Positions 26,739 through 35,866 of a stretch of DNA of 64,000 nt are shown in pieces. The notes under the pieces are model-generated. The model searched no databases. It saw nothing but the letters and a program-made list of their open reading frames with translations, and had not been told where the DNA came from. The position numbers and the translations under genes were made by a program. Within the stretch, counting starts at the first letter, position 1. Each line of letters starts with the position of its first letter. Where the stretch lies: assembly GCF_039538005.1 (NCBI RefSeq), contig NZ_BAABBO010000011.1, positions 186,001 through 250,000 on the forward strand. Reading direction: 5' to 3'. Origin of the DNA: Allohahella marinimesophila (GTDB taxonomy: Bacteria; Pseudomonadota; Gammaproteobacteria; Pseudomonadales; Oleiphilaceae).

Positions 26739-28331
26739 TCAGAACTGGTTCATCGTGTTGTCTTTACCAGAAGCCTTCAGAGCTGCTTCACCGGAGAAAT
26801 ACTCCTTGTGATCGTCGCCCATGTCGGAACCGGCCATATTCTGGTGCTTGACACAAGCGATACCCTGACGGATTTCCTTGCGCTGAACGCCCTCGACGTA
26901 AGCCAGCATGCCCAGGTCACCGAAGTAGCCTTTCGCAAGGTTGTCGGTAGACAGTGCTGCAGTGTGGTAAGTCGGCAGAGTGATCAGGTGATGGAAGATA
27001 CCTGCTTCACGAGCGGCGTCACGCTGGAAGGCCTGAATCTTGGCATCAGCTTCTTTAGACAGATCAGTCTCGTCGTACTCAACGCTCATCAGGTTCGCAC
27101 GGTCGTAAGAAGACACGTCCTTGCCAGCTTCCTTCCAGGCATCGAATACCTGCTGACGGAAGTTCAGCGTCCAGTTGAACGACGGACTGTTGTTGTATAC
27201 CAGCTTCGCATTAGGCACAACTTCACGGATGCGGTTAACCATGGCCGCGATCTGACCAACGTGTGGCTTCTCGGTTTCGATCCACAGCAGGTCAGCGCCG
27301 TTCTGGAGTGAAGTAATACAGTCGAGAACAACACGGTCTTCGCCTGAACCCTGCTTGAACTGGAACAGACCACTGGCCAGACGCTTGGGCTTGAGCAGCT
27401 TGCCGTTCGCCTTCACTACAACATCACCGTTGGAGATGTCTTCTGCACCATTTACGACGTCGCCGTCGAGGAATGAGTTGTACTGGTCACCCAGGTCGCC
27501 TGGCTCGTTGGTGACGGCGATCTGCTTGGTCAGGCCTGCACCCAGTGAGTCAGTACGGGCAACGATAACGCCGTTGTCGATGCCGAGCTCGAGGAAGGCG
27601 TAACGAACCGCACGGATCTTCGCAAGGAAGTCTTCGTGTGGAACAGTAACCTTGCCGTCCTGGTGTCCACACTGCTTCTCGTCAGACACCTGGTTTTCGA
27701 TCTGGATACAGCAAGCGCCGGCTTCGATCATCTGCTTGGCCAGCAGGTAAGTCGCTTCAGCATTACCGAAACCAGCATCGATGTCGGCTATGATTGGCAC
27801 AACGTGAGTCTGGTAATTGTCGATCTTGGACTGAAGCTCTTTTTCAAGTGAGCTGTCGCCTGACTGACGGGCAGTGTCGAGCTGACGGAACAGGCCGCCG
27901 AGTTCACGCGCATCTGCCTGGCGAAGGAAGGTGTACAGTTCGCCGATCAGTGAAGAAACAGAAGTCTTCTCGTGCATTGACTGGTCAGGCAGTGGGCCGA
28001 ACTCGGAACGCAGCGCTGCAACCATCCAGCCAGACAGGTAGAGGTAGCGACGCTTGGTCTCACCAAGGTGCTTCTTGATAGCAATCATCTTCTGTTGGCC
28101 GATAAAGCCGTGCCAGCAACCCAGTGACTGGGTGTACTGTGAAGTGTCCTTGTCGTACGCAGCCATATCTTCACGCATGATGTCGGCGGTGTACTGAGCG
28201 ATGTCCAGACCGGTCTTGAAACGGTTCTGGGCGCGCATGCGAGCAGCGTATTCTGGGTTGATGCTTTCCCAAGTCTTGTTGGCCTGGACGATTTCCTTGA
28301 GGGAATTGATGTCCTGCTGAATATTCGACAT
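26739..28331 (-). CDS. aceA: Isocitrate lyase
   Basis: A 530-residue protein from ATG 28331 (MSNIQQDIN); the frame stays open further upstream but this start matches the Pseudomonas-type length of about 531. The catalytic signature reads KQCGHQDGKVTVPHEDF, containing the active-site Cys. The metal-binding region is IADIDAGFGNAEATY. It splits isocitrate into glyoxylate and succinate in the glyoxylate bypass, needed on acetate and fatty acids, which fits the FadE gene in this window. It is monocistronic, with a strong terminator after it. Confidence 0.95.
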   Translation of the reverse strand: MSNIQQDINSLKEIVQANKTWESINPEYAARMRAQNRFKTGLDIAQYTADIMREDMAAYDKDTSQYTQSLGCWHGFIGQQKMIAIKKHLGETKRRYLYLSGWMVAALRSEFGPLPDQSMHEKTSVSSLIGELYTFLRQADARELGGLFRQLDTARQSGDSSLEKELQSKIDNYQTHVVPIIADIDAGFGNAEATYLLAKQMIEAGACCIQIENQVSDEKQCGHQDGKVTVPHEDFLAKIRAVRYAFLELGIDNGVIVARTDSLGAGLTKQIAVTNEPGDLGDQYNSFLDGDVVNGAEDISNGDVVVKANGKLLKPKRLASGLFQFKQGSGEDRVVLDCITSLQNGADLLWIETEKPHVGQIAAMVNRIREVVPNAKLVYNNSPSFNWTLNFRQQVFDAWKEAGKDVSSYDRANLMSVEYDETDLSKEADAKIQAFQRDAAREAGIFHHLITLPTYHTAALSTDNLAKGYFGDLGMLAYVEGVQRKEIRQGIACVKHQNMAGSDMGDDHKEYFSGEAALKASGKDNTMNQF

Positions 28332-28694
28332 GTATTTGGTCCTGTCTGATGAACTTGAACGGGCATTGAAGCGATGGCCAAAGCGGCCAACCGCGGGTAT
28401 ATGACAACGATGCGAATGATAGGGGATCGGGCTGGATAAATGAAATATATATAAAGTATTCCCGGTATCATTCCTGTGAATGGCTTGTAAGTTTATGTGC
28501 CTGCGTGTGCAAAATGTGAACTGGTCGATAACAATCGAAAAACAAAGCGGAACGAAAGTGAAACGGACGCCGCCAGTGAAAGCCATTAGCCTGACCTCTG
28601 CACAAACCCGCATAGCCTGACCATCGAGCATCGTTAGAATGATAGCTTGGCTATCCTGTCCCCCTCTACCTGTCACTTTCAACTGCGTGTGTTT
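28332..28694. other. Divergent spacer between aceA and peroxidase gene
   Basis: About 363 bases. An AT-rich stretch at 28437-28460 (TGAAATATATATAAAGTATTCC) is a likely -10 region and regulatory site for aceA on the minus strand. CAGGA precedes the aceA ATG. I see no RNA gene. The plus-strand promoter for the peroxidase gene is not obvious. Confidence 0.4.
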
Positions 28695-30197
28695 ATGAAT
28701 AGTTCCAGATTCAAGAAAAGCGATCAGGCATCACTGTTTTCAAGAATCAACATATTTGCCCTGTTTATATCGTTCGCGGCGATCTCAGCTTGCTCCAGTG
28801 AAACGGAAGAGCCAGATCGCACGGCTGAAGTTGAGGCCAGGCTTCAGACAGTGATCGAGAAATACGATGTCAGGGCAGTGGATCCAACCACCCTCGGCGC
28901 GCCGTCGATTGACGATCCCCTGTCCCAGCTTGGCAAAAAGCTTTTTTTTACCAAGGCCTTGAGCGGTGAGCAGGATACGGCCTGTGCCAGCTGCCATCAT
29001 CCGTCTCTGGGTGGGGGCGATGACCTGAGCCTGCCGATCGGTGTAGATGCTGTCGATCCTGATCTGCTCGGCCCGGGCCGACGTCACCAGTCCTCGGCCG
29101 ATCACTGGGACGGTGGCCCGACAGTGCCGCGTAATTCGCCGACAGTCTTCAACTTCGTTCTCTATGAAAAGACGGTTTTCCATGACGGTCGCATTGAGGC
29201 CGTGGAGGGCGGCATTCGCACCCCCAACTCCGAACTCGGGTTGGCAGATCCAAACGCCGGTGACTCTCTGGCTGCCGCTCAGGCACGCTTTCCCGTGACC
29301 TCGGCAGAAGAGATGCGCGGGTTTCATTTTGCGGCGAACGAAGGTGATGACGCCCGACTTCTACTGGGGAAGCGCCTGCGCGGGGACAGTGGGGAACTTG
29401 ATGCCGTGGCTGTGCAGAACTGGGACGCTGAATTTGCGGCGGTTTTTGGGCATGACGTTCAGCCGATGGTGAATTACCACAGAGTGGCAGCCGCTATCGC
29501 CGCCTACGAAAATTCTCAGCTCTTTATCGACAATGCCTGGTTCAGATATCTGAACGGAGACCAGGACGCGCTGACCCTTGCGGCCAAACGAGGAGCCATA
29601 TTGTTCAATACGCCGGCTGCTGATGGTGGTGCAGGGTGCACCACCTGTCACAGTGGTCCCGCCATGACCGATGAATCGTTTCATGTGCTGGCCATGCCTC
29701 AGATCGGTCGTGGCAAAGGCGACGATGCCAATCTTCGCGGAGACCATGGTCGGTATCGGGAATCACATCAGCCAGACGACAAATACGCCTTCAGAACGCC
29801 CAGCCTGCTGAACGTGACCGAGACAGGCCCTTACGGACACTCGGGCGCCTATGCCGATCTTGAATCGGTTGTGCAGCATCACCTCGACCCACTGACTGCC
29901 TTGGAGAACTTTGATCTTTCTCAGCTTGACGAAGGCATACAGAGCGAGTCGCTCATGTATACGGCTGAGGAGTCCATTCTCCAATTGGAGAGACTTCGGG
30001 CTGAAGGAAAGAACAACCTTCCGCTGGTGCAGTTGAGTGAAGGAGAACAGGCTGATCTCATGGCCTTCCTGCAGGCCTTGACTGACCCATGCGTGCAGAG
30101 TCGTGAATGCCTGTCCAGGTGGATTCCAGGACCGGAAGACTCGGATCCAGACCAACTACGACTTGTGGCAAAAGACCGCAATGGCGAGTTGCTGTAA
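28695..30197 (+). CDS. Di-heme cytochrome c peroxidase/MauG family lipoprotein
   Basis: A 500-residue protein read from ATG 28695; no strong ribosome site is visible, so the start is tentative. The signal ends in a lipobox (AISAC, Cys ~33). Two haem-c motifs, CASCH (~97-101) and CTTCH (~315-319), lie in the usual halves of the CcpA/MauG fold. Conserved segments HDGRIEAVEGGI and FRTPSLLNVTETGPYGHSGAY are present. It probably reduces peroxide or oxidises a protein or small substrate in the periplasm. It is longer than classical CcpA (~320), closer to MauG-like or methanobactin-type relatives. Confidence 0.82.
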   Translation: MNSSRFKKSDQASLFSRINIFALFISFAAISACSSETEEPDRTAEVEARLQTVIEKYDVRAVDPTTLGAPSIDDPLSQLGKKLFFTKALSGEQDTACASCHHPSLGGGDDLSLPIGVDAVDPDLLGPGRRHQSSADHWDGGPTVPRNSPTVFNFVLYEKTVFHDGRIEAVEGGIRTPNSELGLADPNAGDSLAAAQARFPVTSAEEMRGFHFAANEGDDARLLLGKRLRGDSGELDAVAVQNWDAEFAAVFGHDVQPMVNYHRVAAAIAAYENSQLFIDNAWFRYLNGDQDALTLAAKRGAILFNTPAADGGAGCTTCHSGPAMTDESFHVLAMPQIGRGKGDDANLRGDHGRYRESHQPDDKYAFRTPSLLNVTETGPYGHSGAYADLESVVQHHLDPLTALENFDLSQLDEGIQSESLMYTAEESILQLERLRAEGKNNLPLVQLSEGEQADLMAFLQALTDPCVQSRECLSRWIPGPEDSDPDQLRLVAKDRNGELL

Positions 30198-30276
30198 TTT
30201 GTTTTCACCCGATCCAGCAAGTATTCTGAAGTCTGCTGCATGGTTTGCCAGATTACCGCCCCGTTCAGGGCGCTGT

Positions 30277-30353
30277 CGGAGTATAGCTCAGCCTGGTAGA
30301 GCGCTGTCTTCGGGAGGCAGAGGTCGTGGGTTCGAGTCCCCCTACTCCGACCA
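30277..30353 (+). tRNA. tRNA-Pro, anticodon CGG
   Basis: A 77-base cloverleaf. The acceptor stem is CGGAGTA with TACTCCG, the D-arm is GCTC...GAGC, and the anticodon stem is CTGTC/GGCAG around loop TTCGGGA (anticodon CGG). The variable loop is AGGTC, the T-loop is TTCGAGT, and an encoded ACCA closes the gene. It reads proline codon CCG. The T-stem GTGGG/CCCCC has one mismatch (T50-C64). Confidence 0.95.
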
Positions 30354-30368
30354 GTTCACAGTCCCGTC

Positions 30369-30845
30369 TCAAGGTCTTTCATCATTAAGCTCGCCCGCGT
30401 GGGCTGATATGGCGAGTTCGTGTGCTTGCTTGAATTGTTCAGGCATCCGCTTTGGCCGACCAGTCTGAAGATCGATGCAGGCATAGCGACAAAGCGCACG
30501 AGACAGTGTCTTGCCATCTGAAGCGCGCTTGATCTGGAAGCGACGTTCAGAGGTCAGCTTGCCATCGCTTGCGGTAATCCACGTGCCCACCACAATATCG
30601 TCGCCCGCGTAGGCGCTGGCCAGATAGTCGATTTCCGTTCGCACGATGGCCATGGCGCGACCTGTCGTTTCATGGGTCGCCCAATCCATACCCAGCGGCT
30701 CTATATGAGCCCAGCTGGTCGCCTCCATCCAGCGCAGATAGCTTGCATTATTGACGTGTCCCAGCCGATCGCAGTCAGCTTCTGCAGCAGAAAACTGCAT
30801 GGTGAAGGGGCGCTGCTGGTCCCAGTCCTGATCTGAGTTGCTCAT
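30369..30845 (-). CDS. Acyl-CoA thioesterase, hotdog fold (YbgC/FadM type)
   Basis: A 158-residue protein from ATG 30845. The hotdog signature is visible: ADCDRLGHVNNASYLRWMEATS, with the catalytic Asp-x-x-Gly-His-Val-Asn pattern of the 4-hydroxybenzoyl-CoA thioesterase family. IVRTEIDYLASAYAGDDI and YACIDLQTGRPKRMP follow. It should hydrolyse an acyl-CoA in the cytoplasm. It begins 4 bases after the FabG-like stop, so the two are one operon concerned with acyl thioesters. The specific acyl group is unknown. Confidence 0.85.
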   Translation of the reverse strand: MSNSDQDWDQQRPFTMQFSAAEADCDRLGHVNNASYLRWMEATSWAHIEPLGMDWATHETTGRAMAIVRTEIDYLASAYAGDDIVVGTWITASDGKLTSERRFQIKRASDGKTLSRALCRYACIDLQTGRPKRMPEQFKQAHELAISAHAGELNDERP

Positions 30846-30849
30846 TTGC

Positions 30850-32205
30850 TCAGGCCCCCAGCAGACTGCCACCGCAGACTCTGAGCGTTTGCCCGCTGAT
30901 GCCGCTGGCGCCTGGGCTTACCAGGAACTGTATGGCTTCGGCCACGTCGCCAGGCTTGCCGCCCTGGGATAGTGCGTTGAGGCGTCGGCCGGCTTCGCGT
31001 ACAAGTACGGGGAGCGACGCGGTCATGTCAGTTTCGATGAAGCCCGGGGCAACCGCGTTGACGGTGACGCCTCTGCTGCCGAGCTTGACGGCCTGTGCCT
31101 TCACGTACCCGATGAGCGCCGCCTTGGTGAAGGCGTAGTTTGTCTGCCCATAATTGCCGGCGATGCCACTGATGGAGGAGAGGCAGACCACACGTGCCTC
31201 GGCGGCAATCAGGTCATGATCAAGCAAGGCGGCATCGAGTTCGAGAATGGCCTGTAAATTGACGGCCAGTACGGCATCCCACTGTTTTTCAGACATTCTT
31301 GCCAGGGTTTTGTCCCTGGTAATGCCTGCATTATGAACGATGACATCCAGTTGGCGTTTGTTGCTCTTGCACCAGTCTGTGAGCGCGATGGCGGCCTCGG
31401 GCTGGGTAATGTCGGCGACAATCGCCGTGCCGCCGATGTCGGCCGCGAGTGCGTTGAGCTTCTCGGTCTGGCCAGCCGTGTCGAGACAGATTACATGCGC
31501 CCCTTCGCTGGCCAGCCGCTTTGCGGTTTCGGCACCTATACCGCCCGCTGCGCCAGTGACTACGGCGGCTTTGCCTGACAGCACAGCCGTAGCGGGCAGC
31601 TGAGCAGGCGCCGGTATGCCACAGCTGATATGCAGGCTCTGGCCGGTGATATAACTACTATAGTGTCCGAGGAAGAAGGCGACGGGTGCATACAATCTGT
31701 GTTGACAGCCGGGATCGACCTTGAGCAGATTCACGGTGACGCCGCGCTTGCCAACTTCTTTTGCCAGCGATTTCGTCAGGCCTACGAAGCCCTGATTGAA
31801 GGCGGCCGCTGCGGCGGCCTGCTGGACGCTGGACGAAGCAGTGAGCACGAGAATTCGGCCGTGCTTGCGCAGTCTTGGCAGCGCTGCCTGAAGCTGCTCG
31901 AATAGCGAGCGAAGGGCTTCAACCGAATGACAGCCATTCGCATCTACTATGATGCCGTTTAGCAGCAGGCCATCTCTGACCTGGTCACCCCGAATCAGGC
32001 TCTGACCACCAAGCTGTTGGATAACTGGCGTGAGCTGGGTGCTCTGCTCCGGCGCAATGATAAGGCCAATAGTCTGATTGGCCAGTGGCTTGGCAGAATA
32101 AGCGCCTTCACCACGCTTGAGTTTGACAGGCGAGGGCAAACCCAACTGTCGAAGCACCTTTGCGCCGAGTCCCTGCTGGGCTACCGCCAGTAAAAAATCT
32201 GTCAT
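30850..32205 (-). CDS. Long FabG-like 3-oxoacyl reductase (FabG4 type)
   Basis: A 451-residue short-chain dehydrogenase, about 200 residues longer than normal FabG. The N-terminal ~200 residues are a degenerate Rossmann-like domain. The C-terminal half (from ~210) has VTGAAGGIGAETAKRLA for NADH binding, VHNAGITRDKTL, SSISGIAGNYGQTNYAFTKA (catalytic Ser, Tyr and Lys) and VNAVAPGFIETDMT. This matches high-molecular-weight FabG4, which acts on 3-oxoacyl-CoA/ACP. GGGAG lies upstream of the ATG. It is the first gene of an operon with the thioesterase. Confidence 0.88.
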   Translation of the reverse strand: MTDFLLAVAQQGLGAKVLRQLGLPSPVKLKRGEGAYSAKPLANQTIGLIIAPEQSTQLTPVIQQLGGQSLIRGDQVRDGLLLNGIIVDANGCHSVEALRSLFEQLQAALPRLRKHGRILVLTASSSVQQAAAAAAFNQGFVGLTKSLAKEVGKRGVTVNLLKVDPGCQHRLYAPVAFFLGHYSSYITGQSLHISCGIPAPAQLPATAVLSGKAAVVTGAAGGIGAETAKRLASEGAHVICLDTAGQTEKLNALAADIGGTAIVADITQPEAAIALTDWCKSNKRQLDVIVHNAGITRDKTLARMSEKQWDAVLAVNLQAILELDAALLDHDLIAAEARVVCLSSISGIAGNYGQTNYAFTKAALIGYVKAQAVKLGSRGVTVNAVAPGFIETDMTASLPVLVREAGRRLNALSQGGKPGDVAEAIQFLVSPGASGISGQTLRVCGGSLLGA

Positions 32206-32340
32206 TATTTGCCGCTCCCGCGCGTGTTATTTTTAATAGCTATGCGATCACCATATGCGCTCGCGCTGGTCAGAGTATCTAAAACTTGCCGGTACCGAGG
32301 CAATACTTTTCGCCTTGCCAGCGGGCTCGATGGCCAGGTC

Positions 32341-33042
32341 TCAGGCAGGGGGTTCGATGCTGGCAATTTCATCAGGCGTCAGTGCTCGCCACTCACCCGG
32401 CGCGAGGGCGGGGTCGAGCCTGATCTCCCCCATGCTCAGCCGATGCAGGCTGGTCACCCGGTTTCCTCTGGCAGCAAACATACGCTTGATCTGGTGGTAG
32501 CGACCTTCCGAAATAGTGACATAGCAGGATTTTGCATTCAGCGGCTCCAGCAAGGCTGGTCGGGTCGGGGTGCCTTCGCCATTCAGGAACAGACCGATAT
32601 CAAAAGCAGTGATGTCGGCATTGCTAATCGGTTCGGCAGTTTCGACGCGATAGGTCTTGGTCTTTCGGCCCGGCGTTGTGACAGCATGATTCCACTGACC
32701 ATCATCAGTGATGAGCACCAGCCCCGTCGCATCCTTATCGAGCCGACCAGCCGGCTGCAGGTTACGATGTCGAAGCGTGGGATCGAGCATGTCGATCACA
32801 GTCCTGTGATCAGGTTCATCCGAGCTACAGACGACATCCAGTGGTTTGTTCAGCATCAGATAGAGATAGTCCTGGTGAACCAGCGGTGCGCCATCCAGGC
32901 TGATCACATCTGTGTCCTTTACCTGGTAGGCAGCTTTGGTCATGACGCTGCCATTGACCGTCACCCGCTTATCCTTGAGGACCTTGCCCACTTCAGAGCG
33001 TGAAAAAGGTGTGTTGTGACTGATCAACTTGTCGAGTCTCAT
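32341..33042 (-). CDS. rsuA: 16S rRNA pseudouridine(516) synthase
   Basis: A 233-residue protein. The N-terminal S4 RNA-binding domain (MRLDKLISHNTPFSRSEVGKVLKDKRVTVNG) is followed by the RsuA/RluB catalytic core with the invariant Asp in GRLDKDATGLVL (~100) and the late motif EGRYHQIKRMFAARGN. It modifies U516 of 16S rRNA. RsuA is favoured over RluB/E/F by overall size and order, but substrate assignment rests on family resemblance. Confidence 0.85.
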   Translation of the reverse strand: MRLDKLISHNTPFSRSEVGKVLKDKRVTVNGSVMTKAAYQVKDTDVISLDGAPLVHQDYLYLMLNKPLDVVCSSDEPDHRTVIDMLDPTLRHRNLQPAGRLDKDATGLVLITDDGQWNHAVTTPGRKTKTYRVETAEPISNADITAFDIGLFLNGEGTPTRPALLEPLNAKSCYVTISEGRYHQIKRMFAARGNRVTSLHRLSMGEIRLDPALAPGEWRALTPDEIASIEPPA

Positions 33043-33188
33043 TGGCAGGATAAAGCCCTATGCTGGTGCGCGAGTGAAGCAGCAGTGTACCCCAGAATGA
33101 AGCACGCTGGGGTCGTCAAAAATTTTCTGGTTTTCCCCTGGCGTTTGGGGGACCATAGGGTCTGATCTCCGACAGGGAAGGCTCGAAG

Positions 33189-34217
33189 ATGTGCTCACTC
33201 CTCCGCTCAGCTCGCGCGCTCGCGACTACTGTATCGCTCGCTTTTATCTTTAATGCTTCTTCAGTTCTTGCGGACGTGCCGCAGGCTTATGCGCTCACGG
33301 ATATTGGCAGCCTCGGCGGCTACAGTGTGCCCCATTCGATCGATGAGTCTGGCCGAATCACTGGCTACAGCTATACAGCTGGCGGCATCCGGGCGTTTAG
33401 CTGGACTCAGTCTGGCGGAATGATCAATCTCGGTTCGTTGGGCAATGACAAGAGCATGGCGTACGACTCGAACGAAGCCGGCACTGTGGTCGGCACCAGC
33501 ATCGTGAACGGGCAATATCGGGGCTTTATCTGGAATGCGGCCTCCGGTATGTCTGCCGTTCCGTGTCCTCCGGCGGCCACCTGCAGTGCACGCGGAATCA
33601 ATTCGCAGGGCGTGGTGACTGGCTACACTCAGATCCCTGGTGGGCCCTACCGTCCCTTCCGATGGAGCGGTGGTGAATTGCTTGAGTACCTCCCGACACT
33701 GGGCGGCAGTCAGGGCTATGGCGCCGGAATCAATGCTGACGGCATGGTGACTGGGGTCTCCTACACCGCCGATCCGCTGCCACATGCATTTGTCTCCAAT
33801 GCGGACACACAACTCACTGATCTTGGATCGATCGACGGTACGACGAGCTACGGCAAAGCCATTAATAGTCAGGGTCACGCGGTCGGCTACGGCGCAGACC
33901 TTGGCAACAAGTCTGCGTTTTTCTGGTCTCCTGAGCTTGGTATGGTGCCGCTCGGTACACTTGGTGGACCCAACAGCTACGCAAAAGGTATCAATTCTGC
34001 GGATATCGTCGTTGGGCAGAGCCAGACACGCACTCGTGCAACCGGTTTCGTATGGAGCGCTGCGACCGGCATGCTCGACCTCAATGAAATGCTCCTCGGC
34101 GACACCGGTTACTTTATCACTGCTGCCCTGGACATTAACGACGCAGGTCAGATCACAGCCTTCGGCAAAGATAGCTATGGTCGAATTCGAACGCTGCAAT
34201 TGACGCCTGTTTACTAG
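33189..34217 (+). CDS. Secreted HAF-repeat protein
   Basis: A 342-residue protein with a Sec signal peptide cut near SSVLA. The body contains about six repeats of roughly 45 residues built on LGSLGG/TLGG...AxGIN..G.VVG......A (for instance TDIGSLGGYSVPHSIDESG and LGTLGGPNSYAKGINSADIVVG). These are the HAF repeats of extracellular beta-propeller-like proteins. The role is unknown. It ends 14 bases before a lipoprotein hydrolase gene that appears to be in the same operon. Confidence 0.8.
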   Translation: MCSLLRSARALATTVSLAFIFNASSVLADVPQAYALTDIGSLGGYSVPHSIDESGRITGYSYTAGGIRAFSWTQSGGMINLGSLGNDKSMAYDSNEAGTVVGTSIVNGQYRGFIWNAASGMSAVPCPPAATCSARGINSQGVVTGYTQIPGGPYRPFRWSGGELLEYLPTLGGSQGYGAGINADGMVTGVSYTADPLPHAFVSNADTQLTDLGSIDGTTSYGKAINSQGHAVGYGADLGNKSAFFWSPELGMVPLGTLGGPNSYAKGINSADIVVGQSQTRTRATGFVWSAATGMLDLNEMLLGDTGYFITAALDINDAGQITAFGKDSYGRIRTLQLTPVY

Positions 34218-34231
34218 ATTAAAGGTAAAAG

Positions 34232-35686
34232 ATGTTTTTGATGACCCTGCGCGGGTTCGCGCCAGCTCTGCTCGTCTCATCCTTTCTCATGGCCGCCGGT
34301 TGTGGGGGCGGCAGCGGTGGCGGGTCATCCAGAGGGCCAGTGGTCGATCAGTCTGACAACACCCCCTCGCCGGGGCCTGTTCCCGGAACAGCGAGTTGCC
34401 CGGCAGTATTCGAAAAAGCCGGGGTGCCGGTACAGTGGAATTTCACTACGCTCGCGGCCCAGAACGTGAACGCTGGCGGCGGGTCGGTGACACTCGAGTA
34501 TGTTCTTGCCAATGCCGGTGAAACCAACAGCTACTTTCTCTATATTCCTTCGACGGATCCCCTTGCGCCAGTCATCATTCTGAACGAAGCCTATAATGGC
34601 ATTGACTGGACTGGCGAAGGCGTCGACGCGCAGTTCGCCGCATTGGGCCCTGGCAAGCATCCTGACAGTTTCGCGCCTGCTTACAACGGTCAGGATCTCG
34701 TGCGGTACTCGCCTGAAACGTCCGCACCCGATGGCGGCTCACTCAGGGCTTCGGTCAATTTATGGCTCGAGAGCGGCTTTGCGGTCATCAAGACCTATGG
34801 CCGATTCTATGCTGGCGGTGCGCTGGCCAACGACGTCAGTGACGCAGTGGCCCCCTGGTATTTCATCGCTGACCGGGCATCGACCTTTGCAGGACGCCAG
34901 TTGTTTACGACCGGCGGCAGCTGGGGCGGGCTGATGGCGCTTTATGGTGCCGCTGCGGCGCCTGATTCGGTGGTGCCGACTGCGGTGGCAGTGACTTCTG
35001 CGCCCGTCGATCTAAAGGCTGTCAGAAATTATGCAATGCAGCTGCCCTCGGATGTCCCCGCAGCGAGCGAGGAGGTCAACGCCTTCTTCTCGCCTTATAT
35101 TAGAAGGATCGATGCATCCATCAGCCGGGCGGGCACCAGCTCCTCCGCGCCTTTTGATACGACGACTCTCTGTAGCTGTTTGCCAGATAAAGTACTGGCA
35201 GCCCACGACGATATCGATACGATTGTTCCCGTGGCGCAGACCGAGCAGCTGCAAGCATCGTGTGCCGGGCGAGTTCAGCCGATATTCTGGAGGCGCTCCG
35301 CGCAAGCTGCCGTGCAGACGGCTGGCCTGTCCCATGGGGACTTTGGGGGGCGCAGTGCTGTGACCGATGTGGGTACCCTGGTCGGCGCCTGGATCATCGA
35401 TCAGGCTGATGTTGAACCAACTGTCATTCCGGTTGACCCGGACAGTTTTTCTGGCTTTCTGATGACTGTGTCAGACGCCAGGAACAGAGGTGAAAATACT
35501 GATTATGCCATAGCCGCACTCAGGCCTCTGCTGTCGGGAAAAGTATGGCTGCAGTCTACGCTGGGATCCACCCAGCCTCAGACAGGGGCTGATTTCCTGG
35601 CGGGCTTGCTGAACACTTTATTCGGCCTTCAGACCACGGCCGAATCTGTCGAAGAAGCGCTGACCGCGAATACACTGCCATTCTGA
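34232..35686 (+). CDS. Alpha/beta-hydrolase family lipoprotein
   Basis: A 484-residue protein with AAAGGT before the ATG. A signal peptide ends in a lipobox (MAAGC, Cys ~24) and a Gly/Ser-rich linker. The hydrolase domain has the nucleophile elbow TGGSWGGLMA (Ser ~230), a candidate acid in HDDIDTIVP (~330) and a candidate base in LSHGDFGG (~374). This pattern is seen in secreted esterases and prolyl-peptidase-like enzymes. The last ~90 residues form a separate helical tail. It lies in an operon-like pair with the HAF-repeat protein. The substrate is unknown. Confidence 0.7.
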   Translation: MFLMTLRGFAPALLVSSFLMAAGCGGGSGGGSSRGPVVDQSDNTPSPGPVPGTASCPAVFEKAGVPVQWNFTTLAAQNVNAGGGSVTLEYVLANAGETNSYFLYIPSTDPLAPVIILNEAYNGIDWTGEGVDAQFAALGPGKHPDSFAPAYNGQDLVRYSPETSAPDGGSLRASVNLWLESGFAVIKTYGRFYAGGALANDVSDAVAPWYFIADRASTFAGRQLFTTGGSWGGLMALYGAAAAPDSVVPTAVAVTSAPVDLKAVRNYAMQLPSDVPAASEEVNAFFSPYIRRIDASISRAGTSSSAPFDTTTLCSCLPDKVLAAHDDIDTIVPVAQTEQLQASCAGRVQPIFWRRSAQAAVQTAGLSHGDFGGRSAVTDVGTLVGAWIIDQADVEPTVIPVDPDSFSGFLMTVSDARNRGENTDYAIAALRPLLSGKVWLQSTLGSTQPQTGADFLAGLLNTLFGLQTTAESVEEALTANTLPF

Positions 35687-35866
35687 TCGGGCCGTTCTCC
35701 GGACCGCTCCTTTCTAATTACTTTCACAATTATGCCTGGCTGTCTAGCGACTGGTCGCTGAGCACACCAATCTACGTTTTTTGCTACCGTTCAGTTGCAA
35801 AAAGACGCGGTATAAGACCCTAAAAAACAAGGATTTAGCCTAGTATTTCTCGCGGAAAGGCAATGT

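Noticed and set aside
30277..30353. tRNA-Pro as an integration site for a mobile element
   Set aside because: No integrase, direct repeat of the tRNA end or composition break is visible on either side.
35687..35866. Hairpin TTTTTTGC...GCAAAAA as a terminator or riboswitch
   Set aside because: A short A/T-rich stem with no GC core and no T-run after it; too weak to support.
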